Assembly: GCA_963693315.1 (NCBI GenBank)
Contig: OY856186.1
Location: forward strand, 386,368,865 to 386,432,864
Source of the DNA: Diogma glabrata
Taxonomy: Eukaryota; Arthropoda; Insecta; Diptera; Cylindrotomidae
Reading direction: 5' to 3'
Length of the DNA: 64,000 bases
Under the pieces are notes generated by a model. That model was not told the DNA's origin. It made no database searches and saw only the letters and a list, made by a program, of their open reading frames with translations. This document shows, piece after piece, positions 22,690 to 33,551 of the stretch. Made by a program: the position numbers and the translations under genes. Every line of letters begins with the position of its first letter. The stretch's first letter is position 1.

Positions 22690-23940
22690 GAATAAAAAAT
22701 ATTTTCAAGGTCTACTTGTAGCTCCCCATCTTCGTTTTGAATAGCAGTCGATCTAGTTTGAGGGCCCTTCTTTAAGGTTTTAACCTGTTGAAAGAAGTTA
22801 CGCGATTGATGTTCCTTATTGAAGCTTTCAATCTCCTCACACTGTCTCTTCCACCATTCTCTCTTCGTTCGTCTACATAGTTTTGTAACGGTTTGTCTTG
22901 CCAATTTATAGTTCTCCTTCGTGGACCTGCTGTTGCGTCCTTGTAGACATTTCAGATTACAATTTCTTTTGGGTTGGATAGCGTCAAGGCATACTTGATC
23001 CATCCATGGCTTCTGGGAGTGGTTCTGTGGTCGTCGAAGTATTTCCTCAGCAGCGCATAAAACAGCATCTTTGAGCAAATACCATGACTTATCGACGTCT
23101 CCATTAATGGTTCTTGATTTATCCAATGTTTCGGCAATATGGTTTTGATATCTCTCTTCCGTTTCAGCATTCTTTAATGATGAGATGTTAAAACGTTTTC
23201 GTTGTTTGAATTTTGAATTGCCTGGATTTGGGAAGTGGAACCTTATCGTAGCACTTACAAGGAAGTGGTCACTTCCAATGTTGGCACCTCTAAAGAATCG
23301 CACATCCTGAACGCTCGAAAAGAAACGTGCTGTTACTATCACGTGATCAATTTGATTTCGAGTGTTTCCATTCGGTGAGACCCAAGTTTGCTTCTGAATC
23401 GATCGATGCGGAAAGAACGTACTGGCAATTCTCAAATTATTTGATAATGCAAACTCAGGCTGTTGGGACCCACCACATTTCCATAAGAGATATCCTTCCA
23501 ACCTGACCATTTAAGTCACCAAGAACCATAATAAAGTCACGTATTGGTGTTTGTTTCATAACCTCTTCCAGTGCTATGTAGAAATTATCCTTCTCGTCGA
23601 CGGTCTTAGCTTCAGTAGGTGCATGCACGGCAATAAGAGAAATATTGTTGTATGTACTGCGTACACTTAAGTAGCAGATCCTCTCACTGACCGGGATGAA
23701 TTTCATCACGGCTTCTTGTATGCGTGCACCAACAAGAAAGCCAGTTCCAAATTCTCTTCGAGAAGGATGACCACTACAATATAGAGAGTGACTATCCAAA
23801 TCTTGTTTTCCGATTATCGGCTGTCTAATTTCTTGCAGAGCAATGATAACCATCCTATACCTCTCAGCCTCTGCTTCTAAAATTATAAGAGCATCAGGAG
23901 CGCTCAGGCTACGCAACGTCCACGTTCCGATTCGGCAGTC
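22690..23940 (-). pseudogene. RTE endonuclease domain (copy 2)
   Basis: The minus frame from about 23940 has IIALQEIRQPIIG (catalytic Glu block) and MVLGDLNGQVGR (GD-N block) to about 23460. It then shifts and continues 23510-22677 with NQIDHVIV, then GSDHFLVSATIRF (terminal SDH), followed by the basic linker to the RT. This is the APE-like nicking endonuclease that starts target-primed reverse transcription in the nucleus. The shift near 23480 removes continuity. It is homologous to copy 1 at 18030-18902. Beyond LENI at about 22690 the frame is lost in an insertion. Confidence 0.82.
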
Positions 23941-24439
23941 TTGTCCTTTTTCACGTCCAGGTAAAATTCTATTTTGAAATCCAGGTCTGTTATTCTCTTT
24001 CTGATTTCTAAATTTAACAAAGTTTTTTTTCCGGGATTAGGGTGTTAACCTTAGGCTCAACCCAAATTGTCATGAATGGGTTCGTTCTGAATCTTAAGGT
24101 TACCAGAAACAACCTTTTTACACGTTTATATAGCGAGCCGCTTGATCCAAGACAGAAGCCCGCTCCAACCCGCCCCTGACATGGAGAACAGACGCTTGAG
24201 TCACATTGGTTTTAAGGCGCCAATTCGCCGTGATGTAGCGTCATTGACTAAGCAGTTTTTACTCTGCTTGTCTCCAATACACCAACCTAATTCTGTCAGC
24301 ATTACCCAGGCAGCACGGCGTGGACGTTGAATTTCGGATTCCGATACCCATCATCTTTTCACTAAATTATATTAATTTATGATCTGTTATGATTTTCCGG
24401 CAATGTATTGATATTTCGTGTTAGTTTTGTAATAAATTT

Positions 24440-24990
24440 CTAAACAGAAAAAAAAATGTGAAATAACCCATTGAAAACGTTTCAAAACGGTAGGATATTG
24501 CACTGAAATTCGCCTTTTACGATAAGAAACGATTAAAACGGATAGGAATTAACAGAACAAAATAATGTGAAATAACCCATTGAAAACGATAGGACATTGC
24601 ACTAAATTTCGGCTTTTACGATAAGAAACGATCAAAACGGATAGGAATTAACAGAAAATAAAATAATGTGAAATATCCCATTGAAAACGATTCAGATAAT
24701 CTACCAAAAAACGATAGGAAGCGATTAAAGCGATACAAACGATACAGACCTATCCATTTTAATTCAAAAACCGCATAGGAAACGATAGAAAACGGTTCTA
24801 TTTTTGCACTAGTTTTTCGTTTCTATCAGAAAATAACGATAAGAAACACCCAAAAACGATAGAAATTTCATCTGTCACAAAAGGCAAAACGTAAGAGTCC
24901 GCATCCGTTTCAATGGGAAAAAACGATTGCAACCCATTAATTCTCATTCAAAAACCGCATAGAAAACGATAGAAAACGGTCTATCGTTTT
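24440..24990. repeat. AAAACGATA-rich tandem repeat
   Basis: A ~100-bp unit (aataatgtgaaataaccca, ttgaaaacgatagga, cgataagaaacgat, ggataggaattaacaga) repeats about two and a half times. It then decays into short aaaacgata/gaaaacgg repeats. Related tatcgttttgaatc sequence flanks RTE copy 1 at 19276-19470. Confidence 0.75.
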
Positions 24991-25330
24991 CTATTATTTT
25001 TTTACAAGGGTGGTGATTTACCATTTTTGAATTTTTTGTTAACCATTTTTCTCGCAGTTTTTGTTTGTGCTCAACGCTTTCGCGGCACTCGTCATCAAAC
25101 CATTCGTTATGTGATTTCGGTGGTCGTTTTCCGATTGTAGTTTGTGCTGCGGATATAATGGTTGATGAAGCGTTTGCCATTCTTCTTGTATGTTTAATGG
25201 CATTTCAGACGGAATGTCATGCTCTTCTATGCTTTGCGTTACTATTTCCACTACTAAGCTTGCCACCAGTGGATCATTCAAATCCAAAATTAATATCATC
25301 CAAAAAGCCACTTCTTTTCGTATAAATCTA
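24990..25330 (-). pseudogene. RTE linker fragment, another subfamily
   Basis: Two overlapping minus frames join into an EEWQTLHQ--- block, then ITNGLMTSAAK or SSTIISAAQTTIGKR, then NEWFDDECRESVEHKQKLREKWL. This is the region between endonuclease and RT of RTE-like LINEs, where W-DEEC--A---R--LR--WL is typical. No RT or endonuclease core accompanies it. It differs from copies 1-3, so it is probably a separate, older insertion. Confidence 0.6.
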
Positions 25331-25560
25331 CACCATCTTCCAAAAGGTCCTCAAAAAATCTTCATATACATAAAGCAGTAGCATGTTTGCGCGAGAGTCT
25401 TTCAGAAAGATGTTCGCGAAAATGAAGTCATATACACGGATAAAAATAAAGCTATGATTGCAGGTCATAAGTTTTGTATAACATAATTATAAATATATAT
25501 TCCCGATAACCACTTTTTATAATATTATTGTAGTATTCATGACTTTAAGGCATCAATTTT

Positions 25561-26690
25561 TATGACAATTCAACTCAAAAAATAAAGTTTCAATAAGGTC
25601 CAATCAAAACGCTTCATTTACTATTTTTTAGCAAATCAAAACGATTTGTTTCGATTATTTTTTTCTGTTAGGAAGGAACAGCGAATATTTTCGAATATTT
25701 TCCGCCTACTTAATATATTAATTTAAAACAAATATGCACATACAAAATTATGTGAAAATGCAATTTGCAAATAGTAAAAATGTCCGTTTTCATTCATAAA
25801 TGATTGCATGTTTATGTTTATTTATCAAAAATAAATTACAAATTTATAACATTTATGCGCCTACTAAGAAGAAATAATATTTAATTTTGTTTGACAACAA
25901 AGGATTATGTTGTTTGAAATAATGTTACTATTTCTGTTCGTTAAATTGTCTGCTAAATACAACTCGTCATCAAATTACTAGTCGATTATTTTTCAACATT
26001 ACCACTCATGCCATTTGAGGTCAAAAATTTCCCTCGTGCGCTACGCGCACTCGGGACCTCAAATGACATTCGTAATAATGATTATGAAAAATAATCGACT
26101 ATTATTTGACGACTCGTGATATTATATATGACAATTCAACTCAAAAACAAAAGTTTCAATAAGGTCCAATCAAAACGCTTCATTTACTATTTTTTAGCAA
26201 ATCAAAACGATTTGTTTCGATTATTTTTTTCTGTTAGGAAGGAACAGCGAATATTTTCGAATATTTTCCGCCTACTTTAATATATTAATTTAAAACCAAA
26301 ATGCATATACAAAATTATGTGAAAATGCAATTTGCAAATAGTAAAAATGTCCGTTTTCATTCATAAATGATTGCATGTTTTTGTTTATTTTTCAAAAATA
26401 AATTACAAATTTATAACATTTATTACTAAGATGAAATAATATTTAATTTTGTTTGACAACAAAGGAATATGTTGTATGAAATAATGTTACTATTTCTGTT
26501 CGTTAAATTGTCTGCTAAATACAACTCGTCATCAAATTATTAGTCGATTATTTTTCCACATTACCACTCATGCCATTTGAGGTCAAAAATTTCCCTCGTG
26601 CGCTACGCGCACTCGGGACCTCAAATGACATTCGTAATAATGATTATGAAAAATAATCGACTATTATTTGACGACTCGTTATATTATATA
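25561..26690. repeat. 566-bp direct tandem duplication
   Basis: tatgacaattcaactcaaaa begins units at 25561 and 26127. The two units are about 97% alike by eye, with small indels such as loss of gcgcc near 26420. Each unit ends in the long GC-looped hairpin described separately. High identity implies recent duplication. Confidence 0.9.
25966..26117. repeat. Long hairpin with GC-rich loop (also at about 26530-26680)
   Basis: Arms cgtcatcaaattactagtcg...catttgaggtc and gacctcaaatgac...cgactattatttgacg pair over about 60 bases with small bulges. The loop region carries its own GC palindrome, ccctcgtgcgc-tac-gcgcactcggg (26031-26055), in an otherwise AT-rich setting. It looks like the end of a MITE. 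The second unit holds the same hairpin. Confidence 0.85.
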
Positions 26691-26692
26691 TG

Positions 26693-28840
26693 AATATTTA
26701 GTTGTGGAATATAAAACGGTGGCATAAAGTTTTGAAAAAAACAAAACAATGATTAGTATTCATAAACAATGAATAACAAAATTATAATTTTTCATGCCTG
26801 ATAATCAGTTTATATTTAAAAATGTGCATGTAACAGAGCTAGGAAGCATGAAATTTTATGAATAGCAAGGTATAAAATATATTCTCACCAAATAATAATT
26901 TTTATTTTCTAGTTATTTTATATGTTTTGTAGGCATGGAGTATTCTTTATTAGTGCGCAATTTTAATATTAGTTTTTCGACAGTAAACATAATTAAAAAA
27001 TTAAGAAACAAAAAAATATTTTTTATAATTCACTAAAAAATTTTTGTGTAAGGTGAGTTGTATAAATACAAACTTTGTGAAATTTCAATATGATAGATAA
27101 ATATAAAAATATGTAATATGAACATAAGGTTTAGTACATATATGATTATAATATAACTTACGATATATGACAAATCATGACTATGAGGTTTTCGATATCT
27201 CAACACTTCATCAAAACTCAAATGCTAGGAATGTAAATGCCTAGTTCGTAATTTATTTATTGCTAAGCGCCACAAATTTATGAATTATAGGCATATTATT
27301 TTATTAAAAATAGTTATATTTTGTTCTCTAGTAAGTATATAAAATGTTTACAACAAAGTTATTTCGCTGTTCCTAATTGGTCATAGTACGTACGCGATAC
27401 TTATAAAATTCTATGAATAATATTCATAATAAGCTTCTTAGTGATTTTTTGAAAAAGTATACCTTATAAGTATATAAAACACCTGGCTTATTCACGGTTG
27501 AGAATTAACGTAATTTAAGCATGGAATATAACTTATTAGGCATAAAAAAAACCTAGATTTCTATCTGTGTATACATTGGAAAATTTTTAATTGTTTGAAC
27601 GCAAAATCCTATAGTTAAGGTATTCCTATTATTGTGATATTCACATCATATCTGATCCAATTCCCATTGGATACAGCTACATATATAAAGCTTACAAAAT
27701 TTTCGCGATCATAACCATTTTTAATGAAAATATAAACTTCCAGATTAACATGAAAATTGATTCTTAGACAGAAAATCCTTGAAACGAAATAATGCTTATA
27801 TAAATAAATACAAATTTACATTTTTACTATTCATGAATGAAATTATACAACTTATTGGAAGAGTGATTGAAACAACTAGTTAATCGTTTGTAATTTATGA
27901 ACGGTTTAGCAAAATATTTAAATTGGTTTAACGCTAAATAGGTATAAAATAAAAGTATATGTTAATACAACTAGCATACGTCAAGGGGAAAAAGGGGAGA
28001 ATATAGCTCGAGCGAAGAAATTAACGAGAGACGAAGGGTTACGAACAGTAGTTAAAGTTTACGACCGAGTTGCCGACTCGTCGACTTATTTTTTTCCACA
28101 AGTTTACTATATTCTAACTATCAACAACCTTAAAAGACGTATGTAATACCAATATACACGCCGAGGCAAAAATAGTGCGTGTATAACAATGATGATTTTA
28201 ATCAAAAATAATGTTCCTACTGCCATGCTCGGTTAAGTTTTTTTTGTAAGTGAACTAAGAAAAGTCTGAACAATCTGGGTTAAAAAACCGATTTATTTAT
28301 GTAAGAAGCTGTCGGGTGAAATTTTTCTTTTGGGATCCGAACCCGAAACCTACAAAACTGTTCGAGAAAATTTGATTTATATGTGGTGTCTGCAATAGGC
28401 GTCTTCCCGTCTATTTTTTATTTGAAAAATGATTATTTTAAAACAAATTATAAAAACAATTATAATATAATAAAAAGCAAAAGTAATTTATTAATTTTTG
28501 GGTTTGTTTAAAAAAAATTAATTTTTTTATTATTATTATTATTTTGTTTTTTAAATAATAGTATATTAAACAACAAGAGATAGAGAGAATGCATGTTTTT
28601 CTCCCGAGGTGTGTTTGGAGCCCAAGGGCGATGCCTGAGTTCTATATATTACTGAGGGAGATAACATGCTCTCTTCCGAGGTGTATTGTTTGCGCGACCA
28701 CAATAAAAATATGCTATTAAATCTAAAGTTAATAATTTAAAGAGAACAAAAATTACAATTTTTAGTTACATAGTTAATGTATTATTGATCAAAGCAATTA
28801 CGGTTCTTCTTCAGATACCATTTTAATTTCTATCTCCATC
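26693..28840. other. AT-rich stretch, no gene seen
   Basis: Over 2 kb with only chance frames. Near 28590-28690 a partial direct repeat (gagaatgcatg--tctcccgaggtgt and gataacatgctctcttccgaggtgt) stands out with higher GC. Nothing else assignable. Confidence 0.5.
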
Positions 28841-28849
28841 TCTTCGTTA

Positions 28850-29860
28850 TATTTTTCTTTTTTCATTTCCGGTATTGCCATGGAACCAAGTCAAGCGACA
28901 CGATGGATCTACATCTTCAATAGGTTCGTCATTATTTAATGTAGCTGCTTCATACCTGACTGACTCTTAATATGATGCACACATTTCAAAGAACGATAAT
29001 ACGCCTATTAGGCATTGATATTGTGATACAAATGAGCTTGGACAAACAGCTGCCAGAATTACATGACTAATAGCAGGGCATTTTAGTTTAAGACGATCCA
29101 GTGCAGATTTCCGATTTTTCAAAATTATTGTTTCAACAAAGTTGGTCAATGAACTTGCAATTTTGTCATTCATGTTCTTGGAACATTTTGCTAAGAGGAG
29201 GATAATTTTCATTATTTACTACTGCCTGTCTAATGCCTACCCGAATAGCAGATGTAACTGTTTTTAAAATTCAGAGACGTTCGTGTACTTCAATTATTTT
29301 TCAGTTGGTATGACACCATGAGTTTTTTAAATATATTATTGTGCGTCGGTGAAACAAATAATAGTTAAGTACTTCTATGTGTTAAAATTATTTTTTACCA
29401 TATTTTATAACAAGTTTACTCTTAATATAGGCTTGTTATCTAGAACATAATCTTTGCACACTTCTTTTACTTCGTTTAAAGTGAACTGATGTTCATCATT
29501 ATTCTCAATAAATGAATATATTTCTTCACTCGCGAAGAGTTTTAAAACAATCGAAGTGATATCGAGCCTTAGCATCAACCAGCTCGTGTTCGTTAGTTAG
29601 AAGTTCTTAAAAGAAAGTGTCGATCAAAAGTGGATCTTACGGCGATACTTTGTTATTTTTCCTATATAATTCTATAATTCTATACACAAGCAAATATTTT
29701 TAAATGAAAAGCGTGGATAACTGGAAAGGATTTTGCTGTGAGGTGGACTCGTAGATGTAGAAGTGCTGACTTTATCTCTTTGTCTTTTTACGCCAACATG
29801 TTTGACTTCCGCGTGTAATCCTTATGGTCCTCTACATGAATTTGAAATGAACAAGAAGTA
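28850..29860 (-). pseudogene. Degenerate ORF of an unknown dispersed element
   Basis: The minus strand shows LHAEVKHVGVKRQRD near 29800 and, about 600 bases on, an 81-codon frame (29212-28967) with LKCPAISHVILAAVCPSSFVS followed by IGV-SFFEMCASY. I have an impression of a repetitive invertebrate ORF with an -IS-AI--A--P-SFVSP--L-LGV block followed by S-Y-EV, but I cannot name the element. Stops interrupt it throughout, so it is not functional. Low-confidence family link; the alternative is chance frames. Confidence 0.3.
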
Positions 29861-30109
29861 GCATTTCATAAATATTCACCTTCTATATCATATCTTTCTG
29901 CACTTGACTCTATCAGCGTATCAAGTTCAAATTTCACAACAACAGTTTTATTTTATCTTCACAAAAAAACAAACTTCTACCATTTTTGGATAATTTGTTT
30001 AATTTATACAAAAAAATTAAATAAAAATAGTAAGTGACTACGTCCGTTCAAAAGGAAACATCACTTAATACTACAAAGTTGGTCGTTCGTATGCTTAAAA
30101 ATAGCGTTG
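29861..30109. other. AT-rich spacer
   Basis: No coding signal. It separates the degenerate ORF from the Gypsy family 2 LTR. Confidence 0.5.
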
Positions 30110-30276
30110 CTCTTGTTGTTGTTTATATTGAATGAAATGAACACAACTTCATTGCATTCAACTGTCGTGACAGGTAGACTGTGTGGAGCAGGTCACGATG
30201 CGACGCTTTGTAATTCTTAAAAATAAAACTAAATAAACTAACGTAAATTGCGTCTTTGTCTTTCAATAGTATCACA
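30110..30276 (+). mobile_element. 5' LTR of Gypsy family 2
   Basis: About 150 bases from attgaatgaaatgaacacaa through gtcgtgacaggtagactg to caatagtatcaca match the 3' LTR (33393-33551) closely, except the first ~15 bases and an extra tctttg. Immediately after lies ctggcgacgaa, a position and sequence suited to a primer-binding site. Confidence 0.85.
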
Positions 30277-30427
30277 CTGGCGACGAATATACGAACCTAA
30301 TAATGATAAAACGCGAAATCAATTAAAGTGAAAAACATAAAAAGCAAATAATAAAATAAAGGAGGAGAATACAATAGACAAAAAGTGAGGTTATATTGCT
30401 TACAGTGAAATAAAAATAAAGTGTCAA

Positions 30428-30751
30428 ATGGCGACGGTGGAATATTTTAAACCATTCGCCCAAGGAGTGGACAAATGGGAATTATATAGAGAAAGATTGG
30501 AAAACCATTTGGAATTGAGGAAAATTGAGGACGAGAAAGAAAAAAGAGCAAAGTTGATAGAATGCTTAGACGACGAGACGTACGAGTTGATCATGGTGAT
30601 AATTAAAAACTTATCTTTAAATTGCAAATTTGGAGGTACGCTGGAAGACAATTTGTTAAACAAATTCATAATGGGAGTGAAAAGCAAAATTAACATCTCC
30701 AGGCCATCCAGCGATAAATGGAGCTGCAGAGAATTGCGTAAAAGTATTTAA
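30428..30751 (+). pseudogene. Gypsy family 2 gag, N-terminal part
   Basis: The frame begins MATVEYFKPFAQGVDKWELY and continues with RERLENHLELRKIEDEKEKR and LIECLDDETYELI. This is the N-terminal capsid pattern (F-P----W--Y-ERLE-F----I-----K-A-LL---G--TY-L) of gag from K02A2.6-like Ty3/Gypsy elements. It would assemble the particle. After about 100 residues the frame leaves gag and, within tens of bases, enters integrase sequence, so nucleocapsid, protease, RT and RNase H are deleted. Confidence 0.78.
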
Positions 30752-31000
30752 AAATTCATTTAATGAAGCTTTACTTGAAGATAAAAGGAATGATGTAAAG
30801 GATATAATCGCAAATTTTTTGTTAGGCTATAGGATTTCAAAACATTGTTCGACCAAGAAATCTGCGGCATCAATGATGTTGAGGGAAAAAGTTAAGACGA
30901 GATTAGATTTACTTCGGCCGAAGTCTACTAACGATGAAAATGCAGATACGGAAGTCGAACGAAACATTAAAAAGTCCAAGCGGCACGTATATCCGCTAGA
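30745..31000 (+). pseudogene. Gypsy family 2 integrase core C-terminal fragment
   Basis: Shortly after the gag break, the frame reads FLLGYRISKHCSTKKSAASM and REKVKTRLDLLRPKS. This matches the FL--YR-TPH-TTG-SPAELLF-R-LRTRLD-LRP block that closes the catalytic core of Gypsy integrases. The DDE residues lie upstream in the deleted region. The frame enters a 1.5-kb insertion near 31000 and resumes at about 32550. Confidence 0.78.
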
Positions 31001-31389
31001 AATAGGTAGATTTCGAGATCAGACAGTTTTGTGTGCCAGTAGAATCTGATGTATCAGATTAGTTTAAACAAAACAAACTAATTTCAAACAGATATCGAAC
31101 AAATTGTAAAAAGATAATTAGCTATCTACAAGCAAAATTATATCTATCCAATTTTGCAACAAACAAATATCAAATCACACAGAACATGTGTGTGACAATT
31201 TATGACACAAATCTACTCTATATCATATGTCGTGCAATTACTGCAAAATATCAAAATAGTTTATTTCTAAGAAAAAAAAATTAATTTCTTCTATTCAAAT
31301 CTTTTATTTTTTTGACTGTTATAAGGTTGACATTGACTGTTATAAGGTTTTTGGAAATTGTAGTTGGGGATTGTTGCAAACTTTTTTGT

Positions 31390-32350
31390 TGAAGCCAACA
31401 AGTCAAAAACCTCTAACTGCAGAGGTTTATATTTATACGAAACGGATTAAAATGTTTCCACAGATTCTAAATTTATGAAGATTTTAAAAATATTAGTATT
31501 CAAACGGTCGTTATAACGGATTAAAAAAACTACTTTTTTTTCTAGTATAAAGCCTATAGTTCCTTAACCATGTGTCAGATTTTTCTGATTTACGAACTTG
31601 TTCAAGATAATAACAAAACACACATTTTTAAGAAATGTTTTTTGATCTGGCTCCACAACTGCAACCGTGAGAGCGCCGGTTGATTCAAACGCATTTTGTG
31701 TTTTACAAGCTTTGTTGTTGGAGGCGCTCACTCAGAAACCTCCAACTGCAGAGGTCTTTTTTTTGAAAGAAACTGATTAAAAAGGTTTCAAAAATTCTAA
31801 ATTTATGAAGTTTTTAAAAATATTAGAATCCAAACGGCCGTTATAACGGATCTAAAAAACAGAGTTTTTTTCTAGTATAAAGCTTCTAGTTTCTTAACCA
31901 TGTGTTGGATTGGGCTGATTTACGAACTTGTCCAAGATATTAATAAAACGCACATTTTTAAAAAAGGTTTTTTGATCTGGCCTTATAAATGCGACCGTGA
32001 GAGTGCTGGTTGTTTTAAAAAAAAAAATTTTTTTGCAAAGTTTTTTGTTGGAGCCGCTCACTCAGGAACCTCTAACTGCAGAGGTCTATTTTTAAAACAA
32101 ATTGATAAAAAAGATTCCAAAGATTCTAAATTTGTTAAATTTTTTGAAATATTAGTATCCAAACGGCCGTTATAACGGTTTTAAAAAATCAATTTTTTTC
32201 AGAAAAAAGCCTCTAGTTTCTTAACCACGTGTTGGATTTTGCTGATTCACGAACTTGTCCAAGATATTATTAAAACACACAAGTACAGAAAATTTTTTTG
32301 ATCTAGCTCAACAAATGCGACCGTGAGAGTGCCGGTCGTTTTCGTTATAT
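31390..32350. repeat. ~327-bp tandem array, about three units
   Basis: The landmark aaagc-tctagtttcttaacca recurs at 31551, 31879 and 32206 (spacing 328 and 327). Each unit also has gcgaccgtgagagtgccgg, ctaactgcagaggt and aaacggccgttataacgg. It lies inside the 31003-32519 insertion. Confidence 0.88.
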
Positions 32351-32358
32351 CTCATATC

Positions 32359-32363
<5 letters not shown>

Positions 32364-32394
<31 letters not shown>
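32364..32394. repeat. (TA)n microsatellite followed by T-run
   Basis: About 30 bases of alternating TA, then a poly-T run to about 32410. Confidence 0.9.
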
Positions 32395-32396
<2 letters not shown>

Positions 32397-32549
32397 TTTT
32401 TTTTTTTTTTGTTTTTTTGTCTCCGCTTATCATATATAGTCGTTTGGCACAAAAATTTTTCCGAAATTCCGAGATGAAGCCCATTGCAATAGGTAGATTT
32501 TTATATGAAATCTACCTAAAAGGCGCAGGAATCTCAGGCAAACACGAAA

Positions 32550-33297
32550 CACTACTAACGATGAAAATGCAGATACGGAAGTCGAACGAAACATTAAAAA
32601 GGCGCAGGAATCTCAGGCAAACAATTTTAAAGGCAAAAGGGAATGGAGATTCAGTAAAGGTGTTAGAGTGATAGCGAAGGATTACAGCAATCCAAACCGA
32701 ACAAAATGGGTTCCGGCTATAGTAAATGACGTGATAGGTAACAGAACATATTGGGTGATTCTTAAAGGTAGTGGAACAGTAATTAGAAGACATTTAGACC
32801 AATTAAGGTTAGATAGATCTATTCAGTAAAGGTGTTAGAGTGATAGCGAAGGATTACAGCAATCCAAACCGAACAAAATGGGTTCCGGCTATAGTAAATG
32901 ACGTGATAGGTAACAGAACATATTGGGTGATTCTTAAAGGTAGTGGAACAGTAATTAGAAGACATTTAGACCAATTAAGGTTAGATAGATCTATAGTAAC
33001 AGGAGAGAATGATGAAATAGGAGATATAGACGGCGATGTGTTAGTAGCCACAGAGAGTTTAGAACCAGGTATATTTTCCAAAGCAATGAGTATTCCAGTT
33101 AAAAGGGACATATAAAGTCTAGATAATGAAGAGATAGCACACCAGATTGTTGAAGGAGTAGAGTATGATGCAGAGAGAAGTTTTAGTGAAGAGAACTTAG
33201 ATTTTGCTGGTTTTGAGTCAGATAAAGACGCAGGAATGATAATAAATCCTGGTAGACCGAAGAGGACAATACGCCGGCCTGAGAAGTTAAATCTTTA
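32550..33297 (+). pseudogene. Gypsy family 2 integrase C-terminal region
   Basis: The frame resumes with NADTEVERNIKK, a repeat of bases 30932-30975, then GVRVIAKDY--PNRTKWVPAIV and GNRTYWVIL, RRHLDQLRL. This is the GDRV-V--Y-----KW--G-V----G--SY-V-L---WRRH-DQLR pattern of the integrase C-terminal domain. Downstream is an acidic tail and GRPKRTIRRPEKL, typical of the extreme C terminus. A 172-bp exact tandem duplication (32651-32994) repeats the domain, a stop lies at 33113-33115 and the frame shifts near 33240. Inactive. Confidence 0.8.
32651..32994. repeat. 172-bp tandem duplication in the integrase
   Basis: tcagtaaaggtgttagagtg begins copies at 32651 and 32823. The copies look identical base for base, so the duplication is recent relative to the rest of the element. 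Confidence 0.92.
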
Positions 33298-33392
33298 AAA
33301 AGTTAATATTTGATAAATAAAAATTAAGATTAATTGTATTATATAAATTTATTAAACGCTGAAATTTAGATTAAAACAAATAAGTGTGAGGG

Positions 33393-33551
33393 TGTAATGA
33401 AGTTGAATATTGAATGAAATGAACACAACTTCATTGCATTCAACTGTCGTGACAGGTAGACTGTGGGGATCAGATACGATGCCACGCTTTGTAATTCTTA
33501 AAAATAAAACTAAATAAACTAACGTAAATTGCGTCTTTCAATAGTACCACA
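33393..33551 (+). mobile_element. 3' LTR of Gypsy family 2
   Basis: It follows a purine-rich gtgtgaggg tract, begins TGTAATGAAG and ends AGTACCACA. It matches the 5' LTR at 30110-30276. Short LTRs of about 160 bp. Confidence 0.85.

Larger units (their letters stand above)
20567..24349 (-). mobile_element. RTE-type LINE, full-length but broken (copy 2)
   Basis: The element lies on the minus strand with a 5' UTR at about 24030-24349, endonuclease at 22690-23940, reverse transcriptase at 21200-22216 and an A/T tail at 20567-20577. The flanking direct repeat atcatcttttc at 20556-20566 and 24350-24360 (11 bp) marks a target-primed insertion and gives exact boundaries. Length without the internal insertion at about 22220-22680 is about 3.3 kb, normal for RTE elements with one ORF. 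Several frame breaks make it inactive. Confidence 0.88.
31003..32519. mobile_element. Insertion in the integrase, with AGGTAGATTT terminal repeats
   Basis: The left end ataggtagatttcgagatc and the reverse complement of the right end (taggtagatttcatat) match over about 13 bases. The right end itself forms a small hairpin (ggtagatttttatatgaaatctacc). Inside is a ~327-bp tandem array and a TA microsatellite. A similar little hairpin (aggtagatttcatag...ctaccta) is at 52649-52675. No transposase; probably a non-autonomous DNA element. Edges are approximate. Confidence 0.5.
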
